A stretch of 64,000 nt of DNA from Polytrichum commune (GCA_950295325.1 OX485809.1:18166001-18230000); one strand, 5' to 3'. Positions 41,937 to 54,308 are shown, counted from the stretch's first letter. A program made the numbers and translations. Notes: generated from the sequence alone by a model not told the origin.

Positions 41937-42514
41937 CAACTCCCGTATTATATGGTCCTGATTTTAATCACTTATAATTCGTTTTAGTCTAATATTGAGT
42001 GATACAATTTGTTTTATTGTAGGAAACCCTTGTAGCCCTTCTAACAAGGAATCCAAAAATGTAATTATATATAGGAAATGAATATGTTTTTAAGCATATA
42101 ATTGCATTAAAAACCTAATTATATGAATTTTTTTAATACAGGTACCATAGGTCAAACTATCCAACTTTTTGGACTTTTTAATAAAATTTTAACATTGTGA
42201 ATGAATTATAATTTTAATGGGAGGCAAGTATTCGTGGCTTATAATTTTAATGGGAGGCTTAATAAATATGCAACACAACTTTGTTTTCATCTCATTTATT
42301 TAATTTGGTCTTCATCCAACTTTTTTTCATCTCATTTTATTTAATTTGGTCTTTACCCAATTTTTTTTCATCTTATTTAATTTAATTTGGTCTTCATCCA
42401 ACTTTTTTATCATTTTAATTTGATATAATTTGATATAATTTTTACAAAAGCCGTCCTCTAAGCCGTTTTAAGTACGATGTCCCCTGCGTATAATATGGGA
42501 GTTACGTATCCGGG
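41937..42514. mobile_element. MITE-like inverted-repeat element, 578 bp
   Basis: The left end CCCGGGTACGCAACTCCCGT pairs with the complement of the right end (CCCGGATACGTAACTCCCAT) over about 28 bp. No convincing target-site duplication. Internally it has a repeated TATAATTTTAATGGGAGGC and no ORF. Confidence 0.65.
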
Positions 42515-42722
42515 CCATTATAGTATATTATAAGATTTATTATATTTATTATATATTGGAAATTGTCTATTATTTACTGTGTACATGATTTTCCACATAC
42601 ACCTTAAAAATTACCGACCATAATTCACATAATCTATTGGGCAAATTGTCTGATGGTGATGTGAGTCGTCCTATAAACAATATCGGGGCGTCAATGTGTC
42701 TATAATGACTATTTTCCAACAC

Positions 42723-44023
42723 TTATACTAGGAACATGTCGATTTTTTTTTTATGAAGTGTTTGTCCAATTAGCACATGCATGCTAAAACACTGTACTAA
42801 AAACAATTGTTTTTCTTGTAGTGAGAAGGTGCATCTTCGACGGCAATAATAGCATTGATATGAATCACAAAAGAGCATGGAGCATCCAGCTTGCAAAGGT
42901 TGCATTGGTAATTACCGGATTGTTGACGATAGATATCCCGAGCTTACAATTACCACACACCCACTTGTATGGTAATGCGGATGGGTTGACTACAATCATA
43001 CACCCCGTAATTTGCAATAATCCAACAAGAAATGTACGTTCATATTTGCACATAATTTATAAAAATGAATGAAAGAAGAACACCAATCAAATAGAATAGT
43101 GTCATTACCTTCTGAGCAACAATTTAGCCCTGATTTTTTATGTGTGTGTTGAAAACAGTGGTAAGTTTGGATTTCAATATGTTAGAGTGAACTGGTGCCA
43201 AAATAGATGACCCAATTGTAAGAAGTCGAACATCTCTTTTGTTGGAGCATGCTATGTTTTTTATGATGATATGGGTAGGTTCATCTTTGCGGAATTGTTC
43301 CGCAAATGAATGATAATCACTTTCAAAAGCTAATAAAAAAACTCACCTACATATGCAAACTGAAATTAGAAAAGATGAAGGTGATTTTCAAAATGACAAT
43401 AATCAAAATAAGGTATTGGAAGTACTTACAATTTGAATGTCTTCAGCATCATGTCCATCAGCAACAAGGAGCTCAAATTTTTGATCGACTTCTCTTCTCA
43501 CGCCAATGATAGTAACAACAAGTGTGGAAGTGACAAACCGTTGGAGCATTCGCCGTGCAAAGGAACGGATTGTATATGATACGTGGAAGAAAAGTTTAAT
43601 TGGAGGATCCAATGGCGGAATCTCAGAGACCTTTGTGGCAGTAGAGATATCTATTGTCCAGTCCGAATCTCTCTTGTCATAATCTGATCGGCCTCTCATA
43701 CTAAAATTGTCCAACTGCAAAAACTTCCCCCTCTTTAGTTTATCCAGGTGCGTTTTCACCAAATTTCCCTTCACAGTTACGATTATAGTCGTTGTATCAA
43801 CTGTGTCCGTAACATCTGTATGGAAAAACCAGTGAGTTGGAGATTTTGATGGTGACATGGTGCTCCCATAACAAGACAATACAAAACACTCAAAAACCAC
43901 ATCCCGAAGAGCATTATCTATTTCTTCCAATAATGCAGTGGGGCGCTCAGCTCGTTTCGTCATGATACCTTCAAAAGAACGATGACACACAAGGTAGCAA
44001 CAAACAGAGGAAAACAAAGCCAA
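42723..44023 (-). CDS. possible OB-fold (replication protein A-like) gene, partial model
   Basis: The largest open piece is 43403-44023 (206 codons). From MTKRAERP it reads WFFHTDVTDTVDTTTIIVTV, KLKRGKFLQLDNFSMRGRSD and DSDWTIDISTATKVSEIPP, a pattern of beta strands and basic loops like an RPA-type single-strand-DNA-binding OB fold. After GHDAEDIQI comes GTAAGT (about 43431), a good splice donor, so the open frame beyond it is probably intron. A candidate second exon lies near 42790-43010, where another frame reads GVYDCSQPIRITIQVGVW and, further on, QCNLCKLDAPCSFVIHIN, with Cys pairs and one stop. This may be a host gene, or one carried by a rolling-circle transposon, in view of the EEP relic downstream on the same strand. 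Assignment is by eye only. Confidence 0.4.
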
Positions 44024-44044
44024 AGAGAGCTCTTAGGGAAGAAT

Positions 44045-44290
44045 GAGGAGCTCGAAGAAGAATGAGGAAGAAGATGAAGGACGAGATTCACATTGAAGTT
44101 CTTAGGAGGCGGCTCTACAGTTCTAGTCAGAGTTTATACTAGTTCTAGTTCTATAGTTCTAATAAGAGTTTTTACGGGAAGAAGATGAAGGACGAGATTC
44201 GCATTGAAGCTCTTAAGAGGCGACTCTACAGTTCTAGTAAGAGTTTTTACTAGTTCTAGTTCTACAGTTATAGTCAAAAAATTTATTAGT
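44045..44290. repeat. tandem duplication upstream of the OB-fold-like ORF
   Basis: Two copies of about 113 bp containing AGATGAAGGACGAGATTC and AGTTCTAGTTCTA, with extra AGTTCTAGT words. It lies where a promoter or 5' UTR of the minus-strand gene would be. Confidence 0.6.
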
Positions 44291-44780
44291 ACTACAATTC
44301 TAGTCAGTTTACTTTTTATTTTTTACTTTTACGCCATAGTTTCACTGTTTAGCACTTGTCAGCCACAAACCCCCACCCTTGTGCGTCCTAGTCCAGGTGA
44401 GAGCCAGTAGCTCACAGGTAACTAATTGATTTTCTAGAGCCTTAGGATCCCACTACCATTAACCCCACAATATGAACATTGAACACACAACTTTATTCAA
44501 ATAACACAAGATTGAAGTATTGAGAAATACTATATCACCTCATGGTCATTGTAACCCAATTCCACCCATAACATCCTTGAATCCTACTCCTAACTAATGT
44601 CTAATTAAATCATCTCCCTCATGCACTCATGGCCTCCCGGTTAACCGGTAAATACCCATTAGCCTCTAATCCTAATACATTTAACTAATCATTCAACCCC
44701 TATCTCCGAGTTGGAACCATTTGCTGTCCCCCCTTGTACCCCCTTCTAGCTCCTGGAATGATAGCCTTACAGGGCCCTGG

Positions 44781-46554
44781 TATGAGCCCAAAATGGTTGC
44801 TCGTATTTGTTTTATGCTTAAAATTTACTTGAAGTTGCAATTGACGTCGTTATTGAAACAACAAAAAGTATTAAAAAGAGTGAGGCTTGGTGTGGAGTTA
44901 TATTTTAGGCCTTAGGCTTATTTAGTGTGGTTAATTAGAGGGTTAGTGGCATTAGGGGTTGGTTTGGTTAAGTGAGTTGGTGTTTGATGAAGCAAGGGGA
45001 AGGGCCTTGGGTTTAAATGTTTGAATTTGGGCATTCCCATGTTGGTTTAAGGTTGGGGATTTAGTGGATAAGCTTGGGGGTTCCTCTCCACAGGGGTTTT
45101 TATGACCTTGAGGTTTGAGTGTGTGCTCCCTCTCTCTCTCGCGCACTAGGAGAGAGGATGAGCTAGGTTCAAGTTCGGAGATAGACTGGTGGATTCGGCC
45201 AAGACCAGTTGAGTTTTGAGTTCGGAGATAGGCTGGGGATTCGGCCAAGACCAGCTGGGTTTTGAGTTCGGAGATAGACTGGTGGATTCGGCCAAGACCA
45301 GCTAGGTTTTGAGTTTGGAGATAGACCGGGGATTCGGCCAAGACCAACTGGGTTTTGAGTTCGGAGATAGACTGGGGATTCGGCCAAGACCAGCTGGGTT
45401 TTGAGTTCGGAGATAGATTGGGGATTCGGCCAAGACCAGCTGAGTTTTGAGTTCGGAGATAGACTGGGGATTCGGCCAAGACCAGCTGAGTTTTGAGTTC
45501 GGAGATAGACTGGTGGATTCGGCCAAGACCAGCTGGGTTTGGAGTTCGGAGATAGATTGGGGATTCGGCCAAGACCAGTTGGGTTTTGAGTTCGGAGATA
45601 GACTGGGGATTCGGCCAAGACCAGCTGGGTTCAAGTTCGGAGATAGACTGGTGGATTCGGCCAAGACCAGCTGAGTTTTGAGTTTGGAGATAGACTAGTG
45701 GATTCGGCCAAGACCAGCTGGGTTTGGAGTTCGGAGATAGATTGGGGATTCGGCCAAGACCAGCTGGGTTTTGAGTTCGGAGATAGACTGGGGATTCGGC
45801 CAAAACCAGCTGGGTTTTGAGTTCGGAGATAGACTGGGGATTCGGCCAAGACCAGCTGGGTTCAAGTTTGGAGATAGATTGGTGGATTCGGCCAAGACCA
45901 ACTGAGTTTTGAGTTTGGAGATAGACTGGTGGATTCGGCCAAGACCAGCTGGATTTTGAGTTCAGAGATAGATTGGGGATTCGGCCAAGACCAGTTGGGT
46001 TTTGAGTTCGGAGATAGACTGGGGATTTGGCCAAGACCAGTTGGGTTCAAGTTCGGAGATAGACTGGGGATTCGGCCAAGACCAGCTGGGTTCAAGTTCG
46101 GAGATATACTAGGGATTCGGCCAAGACCAGCTGGGTTTAACTTTTTGGGCTAGTCCCGGGTCCACACTAATTACCACAGTTGAATTAAGGTGGGGGTGGT
46201 AGTGGCATCCACCTTGTGACACACACATAGGCTAGTTAGTTAAGATTGGCATATGGGGTTATTCTAAGTAATTAGTTAATCAGTAAGTAGGAAAACCACA
46301 ACATGCTAGGTGGTGGCATTAAGTATTCATTAGATGTGTGGGTTTTACGATGGGGTGTATTACGGGGGTGACATTAGAGTAGAGCGTTTTTCAACGCTTG
46401 TATCCTCGCCATGGAATAAATTGGGGTGCCAAAATTGATGTGAGATGCAATGGGGGTTAATGATGTGGGAAGATTTAATGAGGCTAGCATGAATGTGAGC
46501 CCCGCGCCCTCACCCGGACTACGACGCATGAGGGGTGGGTGGTTTGGCCTCACA
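44781..46554 (+). mobile_element. nested solo LTR with large minisatellite, TSD CCTGG
   Basis: Starts TATGAGCCCAAAATGG (family start with one change) and ends GGTTTGGCCTCACA; CCTGG is repeated at 44776-44780 and 46555-46559. Opposite orientation to the LTR it sits in. Over half of it is a 46/47-bp tandem array. Confidence 0.75.
45168..46138. repeat. 46/47-bp minisatellite, about 21 units
   Basis: The unit reads GTTCGGAGATAGACTGGGGA then TTCGGCCAAGACCAGCTGGG and TTTTGA. Because 46 and 47 are not multiples of three and the unit lacks minus-strand stops, all three minus frames stay open, giving an ORF of 360 codons (44952-46034) with a periodic Ser-Trp-Pro-rich sequence. This is a repeat artefact unless transcription shows otherwise. 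Confidence 0.9.
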
Positions 46555-48154
46555 CCTGGTATCAGCCACCGTGATGGCTATCCCGGCTCGGCTCCCTCTC
46601 TCCTACCATTAGCACAGCAACTCCAGCAGTTTCCCAAACTTACACCTCCGTCTGTTGGCTTCCCAGCTGCAGCTATCTCAGCTCACTCTCAACCTTCACA
46701 CCGAGGTCCGAGAAATTCTAATTGGAATCGGCCCTGGCCGCAGTTCTGCACATGATTAGGTTGCCTGTGTGCATTGCCAGAGTTGTTCCCTGGTGTCGAC
46801 TTTATCACCTGGCTCCTTCTTCCATCCATCCGCTGAGACCCTCTTAGCGCAGAGCTATGATTATGGAGGTGGAACAGAAGTCCCTCACGATGACTCAATG
46901 ATTATTTCAGCGATAGCGAATGCCTGCCAAAGCGGCAGTTGCCTGAACTCCCTGCATTCCCCCGAGTTTTACTTAGCTCATTCAACTCTGTGGGTTGAAT
47001 CCCAGACCAAATGTGATGAATTCTCAGCTGATGGGTTGCCTTGACCCTGCATTGCACCCATTTTCGGCATTCAACAGATGCGTCAGCAACTCCCCCTACT
47101 GCTCTCAATGCCTCTCTCATTGGCCACTCGCATCGGGGATTTTGAGCTCATTCGCCTCCCTAGTTGAATTCACCTCAAATTAGACTCCCTCATCAGCTAA
47201 TCTCCTCTTCCCCCTCTCTCTTCAATGCTGGCAGTTTGCAGTCGCATTGCGCTCCTCTGCCACCTTGTCAACTACAACCCATATGGCCGCAGTTGCCGCC
47301 ACCACATTGAAACTGTGCACTTGTGTGCTCCCTTCCTCACAAGTGAAGGTACCTTTGCACTCGAAGTTAGCCATTCCCTTTCCCCTCTGTTCTGAACATA
47401 AGCGGCATTCGACCAAATCCTTCCACCCAAAAATCTTCCACCTTCCCCGTTTTCAGCTGATTGACCTAGTTGTTGGTCGAAATCGGGGTCAGCGAATCCA
47501 AGGTTGCCAAGCCAACCTGATCGAATCAAAGATTCATTACTCCCTTACCGACTAAACCCTTCCCGTGATCTGCTGGCTGCCGGATGTTATGCCCGGAGTA
47601 CTCCTTCCTTGCACAGGGATCAATCCCCTTCTTCATCCTCTCATCAGCCATCTTCTTCCAAGGGAAGGACTGATTTTTTCTCAACGTCGTCCTCACCTCT
47701 CTCCTCCTTAGGCCGCATCTCCTTGTCCTTCTTCCCTGCCTCTCTCGAAAACAAGCTGCCGCCTCCAACCAAACTCCCCTGGTCCGAGGCCCGGGAAAAT
47801 CTAGGGATGCAGTGCACCCCCCCCTTAAGTGAACATTTGCCAAGCCTTAATAAGGCCATTTAACCCCAGCTCTGAAGTCCCAAGTGCAACTCTCATCCTT
47901 ATCAAAACAACTCCTTAACTAATTCCTATCCTACTTCCTACCCCATAAGCCCCACATGCTAGCTTAAGTCTTAATCAACAATCCAATCCAACCTTACTCT
48001 GTTTATGTTTTTCTAAATAAGCAATGAGAATTTAAATGCCAATCTTTAATGAATCCTAAGCCTAAAAACACTTGTGGGCACCACGTTGGGCTCACATAAT
48101 TGGCGACCATCAGGGGATGGATCACAAAGTCTCTTGCTTCGCAGGCAAGTGCTT

Positions 48155-51100
48155 TCAAGCTCGGTATTCCTTGCACCGACTACCTGCTGTGCGTGTGGAA
48201 AAGTTCTCCCCATTTAAGGTTTCTAGTTGCAATGAGTTATTTGGTAATGCTTCCCGGACCAGATAAGGTCCCAACCAGCATGCATCAAACTTACCCAGGA
48301 AGTCAAACTTCCTAGCATCCTGAATCATCACCATCATACATGGCCTCAGTGCCTTTTTCTTGTGTCTTTTGTCGAAGGTGATTTTCCTTCGGCGTTGGAT
48401 GGCCTCGATATGTTGAGCCGCCATCCTCATCCTCTCGTTCAGTTCTTCTAGCGTCGTCAGTCGATTTCTCAATGATTGACTATCCGTAATGCGTGACTTC
48501 ATAGCGATACGCAACGACTTGACTTCGAATTCAATGGATAGCGTAGCCTCCAACCCATACACTAAGGAGAATGGAGTCACTTGCGTTGTCACTTTAAAGG
48601 TTGTGCGATATGCCCATAATGCCGCTGTTAACTTGACGTCCCAATCCCTCTTCGAATCCAACATTGTTTTTCGAAGGATGCTCACCAAGGTCCCGTTAAC
48701 AAGCTCCGTTTGACCATTGGTCTGCGGGTGATCAGGAGTTGTTTTCCTGTGGTCTATCTTAAATCTGGCGGTCAGGTCTTGAAACATCTCGTTCAAGAAG
48801 TGGGTGCCCCTATCGCTAACTAGAATCTTGGGACACCCGAATCTTGAGATGATGTTTTCATACATGAATGTGGCGGCATTGGCGGCCGTGTTTGTCTTCA
48901 CCGCCTTAGCTTCCGCCCACTTAGTTAAGTACTCGGTTGCTACTATGATATAAGCCATGCCTTTAGAAGAATGGGGGTGAACCTCACCAACATAATTTAT
49001 TCCCCACTTCTTAAAATGAACTAGAGGTCAGGACACGTGAAGACGCATCTTCATACGGAGATCATTCCTTGCATACCTCTGGCAAGCATTACACTTCCGG
49101 ACATATTCTTTAGCATCCTTGAACAAGTCCGACCAAAAGTAACATGCTCTAAGTACCTTTTGTCCAGTAAGCAATCCTAAGAAATGCCCACCACATCCAC
49201 TATCATAGCAAATTGCCAATATCGAGGGGGCCTCTATCTCCGACACACATCGCCGTAAGATCCCATCCATTCCCCTCCGAAATAGTCTATGGCCTATCAG
49301 TGTATAGTGCCGACTATTAACTCTTACCTTTATCATTTCCTCCTATGTCCGATCTCCAATCAACTGTTGAGTCATGAGGAACTCCACAATGCCCGAGTAC
49401 CAATCCGCCCAAGCTATCACCAAGAAAAGGTTGTCGTCCCTCAAACTGTCATCCACTGGACTGTCGCCCACCTCATTAGACAACCTTGATAAATGGTCAG
49501 CTTGCAGGTGCATACGACCAGATTCATATTCAACCGTATAATCGAACTCCTCCAAGAGTAGCACCAATCTAGCCAATCTACAACTCAACTCCGCCTTGTT
49601 GACTAAGAATTTGATTGCCATGTGATCAACGAAGAAAACCACCGGATTACATATGAGGTAATGGCGAAATTTCTTGACTGAGAAGACCATGGCCAAGCAC
49701 TCCCTCTCCGTGGTAGAATAGTTTTTCTCTGCCGGTGTCAACTGCCGGCTTGCATACGCCACTGGTTGATCCTTCTCATTTTCTCCCATTGTTTGACATA
49801 ATGCACTACCTACAGCTACTGAGCTAGCATCGCAAAACACATGAAAAGGTTTTCCCCAGTCCGGTGGAACCAACACCGGGTAGGTGCTCAATTTATCCCT
49901 CAACTCCTCGAATGCCCTTTGGCAAGTCTCTGTCCATTCAAACCTATAATCTTTCCTAAGCAACTGCGTAATGGGAACAACTATCTTGGAATAATTTGGA
50001 ATCAACTCACTATACCAACCCACATGTCCTAACAACTTGGCTATTTCCCTAGCATTTGTGGGAGTGGACAATTCATCTATTACAGCTATCTTCTCGGGAT
50101 CCGGCTCTCTTTCCTTCTCACTCATAACATAATCCAATAATACCCTCTTTTGAACACCCAAGAATATCTTGTCCGGATTCAAGGCGAGCTGCATTTTTCT
50201 ACACCTAATCAAAGCCTCCCTAACACACTCTAAATGTGAACTAGCGCTAGACTGAGTGCTAAAATCATCTACGAAAACAGTCATAGACTTGTACAACAAG
50301 TCCGTAAAAATATATATGACCAACCTTTGGAATGTCGCCGGCGCATTATATAAACCAAAAGGCATGACATTCCGAACAAAGGTGCCCCAAGGAGTGGTGA
50401 AGGCCGTCTTATGGATGTCTTGAAGAGCGATGGAAATTTGATTGTAGCCCGCATACCCGTTCATGAACGTATATCTTGCATGACCACCTACCTACCGGGA
50501 GGTCACTTCATTGTCAAGTTGACACCACGTGCGGACAAAGTTTGCTACCCCTATATTATATGCCATATATAATTTTAAAATTTATAATATTTTTTCTACA
50601 TATACATAATCATTGATAGTATCTTTTTTATTTTTTTTTATTTTTTTTAGTCATTTTTATATTTTTTAGTAGTTTTTTTAGTTCAATTCTGTGTCATTCT
50701 AGTTAGAAATTGTATGTTTTATGAAAAAAAAAATCATCAAATTTAGTTACCACTTTTGACTATGTCATAGGTACTGTGTATATCTACTCATGATCCATTT
50801 TGGTCGTACGTGGTGTTCAACTTGACAATGGAGTGATCTACCCGTGTACCTACCTCCTCTAGCAATAGTGTGATGAATGGTAATGGGAAATGATCTTTTT
50901 ATGTGCTCGCATTCAACTTCCGATAATCGACACACACCCTCAACTTCCCATTCTTTTTCTTCACCAAGACCATTGGAGAGATCCAATCCGTAATCTCCAC
51001 CGGCTTAATAAACCTGGCCTTCAACAACCTCTCTAATTCCGCCTTAACCAACAATTGTAATTGTGGGTTCATTTATCTCTCCTTTTGTCTAATTGGCCTA

Positions 51101-51327
51101 GCACCCGGAATCAAAGGAATGCGATGCTCTACCATATCTCTAGGAATCCCCTTAAGCTCATCATACGACCAAGCAAAAAGTGTCACTAAACTCATCCACC
51201 AAATCACTATATTCCTTGATTTCTTTTTCCTCCAACTTAGACCCCATCTTCATTTGGCTAACCTTTCCATTCCGTGTTGTCACATCCACATATTTCTAAT
51301 CCGCTACCGATACATGAGTTTGCTCAT
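48155..51327 (-). pseudogene. Ty3/gypsy pol (RT-RNase H-integrase), interrupted
   Basis: Read leftward: FAWSYDELKGIPRDMVEHR (about 51170), EITDWISPMVLVKKKNGKLR and VCVDYRKLNAS (about 50930), a MITE, then FMNGYAGYNQI, TPWGTFVRNVMPFGL, a damaged active-site region (TVFVDDFST), RNase H (FHVFCDASSVAVGSALCQ, HLQADHLSRLS), the zinc domain (YVRKCNACQRYA), and integrase (ATEYLTKWAEAKAV, ILVSDRGTHFLN, QTNGQTELVNGTL). TAG at 49343-49345 and TGA at 49028-49030 break an otherwise continuous frame; the TGA replaces an expected Trp. No gag or intact protease remains. The style is that of the non-chromodomain plant gypsy lineages. Confidence 0.85.
50479..50862. mobile_element. MITE inserted in the RT of the minus-strand gypsy
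   Basis: Ends ACCTACCTACCGGGAGGTCA and the complement of ...GTGTACCTACCTCC form inverted arms of about 60 bp sharing CATTGTCAAGTTGA and ACACCACGT. It separates the RT block VCVDYRKLNAS from GHARYTFMNGYAG. The middle is AT-rich and non-coding. Exact ends are uncertain by a few bases. Confidence 0.7.
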
Positions 51328-52078
51328 TGTAAACCCAAAATGGTGCACACATGTCTTCTTACCTCCATCAACGGTTAACTTGAGGGTAGTGATTTTATTA
51401 AGCATTTTAAAAAGTATAAAAAGAGTGGTGTGTTTGAATTAAGGAGTGATTTGAACCTAGGTGGGGATTTGGTCTTTTTGTAGTTAGAAATGGGAGTATT
51501 AATTAAAACGTTGGTTAGGTTGGTTAAAGAGGAGCCTAAAGGGTGCCAGGGTTTTTGTGTTTTAATTAGGACCCCCTCTTGTTAGTTGAAGGGGGTCGGG
51601 GGGTTAAGGGATAGGCCTCGGACTCCGGATTACCACCAAGAGATTAAGCCAACAATGGGATATGGTTGGAGGCGGCGGAATATGCTCGGAGGCGCTGGCC
51701 GCAAGCACAGGGGGCCTCTTAGATGAGAATGTGGCTTTGTGGTACTTTTGGGCCACCCCCTTTCGAAGGAGCCTAAAAGTATCACACAAGCCCTTCGGTG
51801 AAGGTGGCCTGCACTTGCAGGTGCCCAAGCCGAACCCGGATGATAGGTGTATAACGTGAGTAGTTAGATTTTTAAGGGAGATTAAATATGCGTCGTAGTA
51901 CCTCCGAAGGTTGGGCCTTAGTTTTTTACTAGTGTGGCTTTAAACTCCACTAACTAATTTCATATCTAGTTCTAACCTTAACCTACAACCTATTCTACGC
52001 GCAGACGCACCAGCCTTGAAACCAAGGCAATCCTAATTTGTGAATTGGGATGGTTCTGATACACCCAACCGGGTGTGA
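51328..52078 (+). mobile_element. LTR-related insertion, possible TSD CTCAT
   Basis: The first 300 bp (TGTAAACCCAAAATGGTGC ... TATAAAAAGAGTGG ... GGGGGTCGGGGGGTTAAGGG) align with the start of the solo LTR at 11728. CTCAT precedes it (51323-51327) and follows 52078, but the right end GGGTGTGA is not canonical, so the duplication may be chance. Confidence 0.45.
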
Positions 52079-53290
52079 CTCATACCACCCTAACTCAACG
52101 AACGGAATAACGACAATTTGATGGACCATTCAATTCTTCCTATTTCTTTATTTAGTTCTATTTAGTTTTCTAAGCGGGGGAACTTGGCCTAAGTCCCACC
52201 CTTCACACAAATTCCTTTTTAATTACTTACTTTTGTTTGCACGTCCTAACTCACTTCATTAACATATAAGGCATCACCCCTTACCTGGTTGGTGCACCCC
52301 TTACCTCGGAACCTTCTAAGGCCTCGTGCAGGTCCTTTGAAGGTCGAGTAACATCTCAAACCCTTCGGACATCAATGGTTCGAAGGGTGGTGTCACTCTA
52401 CCGAGTTAAGTTTCCGATTCGGGTCTCTTGCCAACAAGGGTTTACGATTTATTTTGTATGTTTTGATTGTTAAATGTGTTTACACTGGATAGACCACGAA
52501 ATGCAACTCAATGGGACCAGGGTGACGGACAACCTGTAGGTTCAACCTGTTGCGCAATCTTCATAAATTGGGGCCATTACTCCCAATCTATGGGGCCAAC
52601 AACATAATAGTGGATTCGCGGGTCATTAACCCCACCTTTCCACCAACAACATTCAGAGTGGTCGTGTCGGTGATTAATCCGACTTACCACACACGAAACT
52701 TGCTAATAAATGAAGCTACTACCACAAAACATACCAAGGGCCCCGAAAACAATGGAGTTGGATATTCCCTTGGCGGTTACGAGATAGGTGAGTGGGTTTA
52801 GAGATGCGTACCTTAGCCGCGCTCCCTCCAACCCTAAATGGAAGGCTAGCGTTAGTAAATTTACCTCAATTCTCCTCGGTTGATTTGGGCTCGATGTAGG
52901 CCGAGCCGCTACCTCCTTCCTTGCTCCACTTCCTAAGCGTCGACCTTGCCTCCTTCTTTGTAACTAGTTTGGTAGTAAGCGTATCTTAGTTAACAATTCA
53001 AATATAAAATATTTATTTTGCACTGTAATTTAATCCTAAGCATAATATTTATACTTAGTGCACCTAATTATCTTTCCAATGATCTAAAAATCACTTGAAT
53101 CAGATAAGAAATGCAAAAGTTATGAGGGTTGGAAGTGTGAGGTCGATTCAACCGACCCTTCCAACCCACCTATCTACCTTCTAACTTCAAAAATTCATAG
53201 CACATTCCTTACTAGTTGGATCTAGGCTTTCCTTATACCATTGGAAAGCTATGAACAAGTTCTAACTAGAAAAATTATGACATCAGCAGG
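52079..53290. repeat. gypsy leader-like sequence
   Basis: 52704-53290 matches 9656-10080 (shared CCGCGCTCCCTCCAA and CTTGCTCCACTTCC blocks, then AATTCATAG...CCATTGGAAA). Position upstream of minus-strand pol fits a 5' leader. 52079-52703 has no recognised content. From 53090 to 53700 related short blocks (AATTCATA, TTGGAAAGCTA) recur two or three times, suggesting old tandem amplification. Confidence 0.45.
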
Positions 53291-53972
53291 TTAAGCTAAT
53301 AGAAATTCAGCAGACTCCTTGTAACACATCAGTCAATCAAGAAGGCTTAAACTATGTATCTCGCCTTCAACAATTCATATCTAATTCAAATCTTATTCAA
53401 ATCAAACGTTCTATATGACCCTGGAGAAATATTAAAAAGATGTATTTGATAAAAATATGTGATTAGAAAGGTAAGCCGAAGTGAACCCAGCAGATCCTCT
53501 GTAATGCAGCAGTCAACTAAAAGTTCTCAAACTATGTGTCCCATCTTGCACAATTCATATCTAATTCAAATCATGCTCAAATCAAATGTTCTAACTCATT
53601 TTGGAAAGCTACACAAAAGTTCTACTTGGAAAAAATATAACTTCTTAAAATTAAAATTCGTATTGGGCTTGCAAGTCTAATCCAGCAACCACTACCCACA
53701 AGACCACCCAGTTTTTCTACTTCATCTTTGGAAATTCATAATTAATTGTCATCTTAACCGAATCACAAATGGGAAACGGCTATGGATAGCTATATGAAAT
53801 CTCTCTAAGAGAAAAATGATAAGTATTTTGTTCTAGCTTATGAACTAAGCTTTCAGGGCATTGGCAGATGAGGTCTACAATGCCTCCACTCAAAACTCTA
53901 CCATCCAACCTACCTCTACAAAAGAAGGAATAATTTTGTTGGTGTGTTAATAAACACACATTCTAACTAGGA

Positions 53973-54308
53973 GAGAGAGAGTAGAGGAGGTTCTCAAGCC
54001 TTTCTTTTACGCCATTGAGAATGCATGCTAAAGGATTTTTTCCTAACTATATTGACGCAGAGCTTCGCCCAAACATTAGAGGAAGAGAGAGTAGAGGAGT
54101 TTCTCAAGCCCTTGTCTTAAGCCATTGAGAATACCTTCTAAAGGATTTTTTCCTAACTACATTGAAGCAGGGTTTCGCCCAAAAACTAAAGAAAGTGAGG
54201 GTAGAGGAGTTTCTCAAGCCCTTGTCTTAAGCCATTGAGAATACATGCTAAAGGATTTTTTTTCTAACTACATTGAAGCAGGGCTTCGCCCAAAAACTAG
54301 AGAAAGAA
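53973..54308. repeat. tandem repeat, three units of about 115 bp
   Basis: The unit contains AGAGTAGAGGAGTTTCTCAA, GCCATTGAGAATAC, AAAGGATTTTTT and GAAGCAGGGCTTCGCCC. Copies differ by a few bases. No coding potential. Confidence 0.9.

Larger units (their letters stand above)
44357..48096 (-). mobile_element. LTR (about 1.97 kb without insertion) holding a nested LTR
   Basis: The left end TGTCAGCCACAAACCCCC and right end TTGGGCTCACA match the ends of the solo LTRs at 38139 and 54526. It is interrupted by a second LTR (44781-46554). The right end adjoins the integrase end of the minus-strand gypsy pol, so it may be that element's 3' LTR; no matching duplication at its outer end was found. Oddly, the bases just right of it (TAATTGGCGACCATCAGGGG) resemble a tRNA primer-binding site, which would argue for the opposite orientation. 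The GC-rich part 46560-47860 has many open frames but no domain. Confidence 0.65.

Noticed and set aside
44952-46034. 360-codon minus-strand ORF
   Set aside because: It is produced by the 46/47-bp tandem repeat; overlapping frames are open too, and the sequence is periodic with no domain.
46450-47863. Many overlapping ORFs of 60-120 codons
   Set aside because: GC-rich LTR interior; open in several frames on both strands, no motifs.
51328-52078. Certain solo LTR with TSD CTCAT
   Set aside because: The left end is convincing but the right end is not CA-type; kept only as a low-confidence feature.
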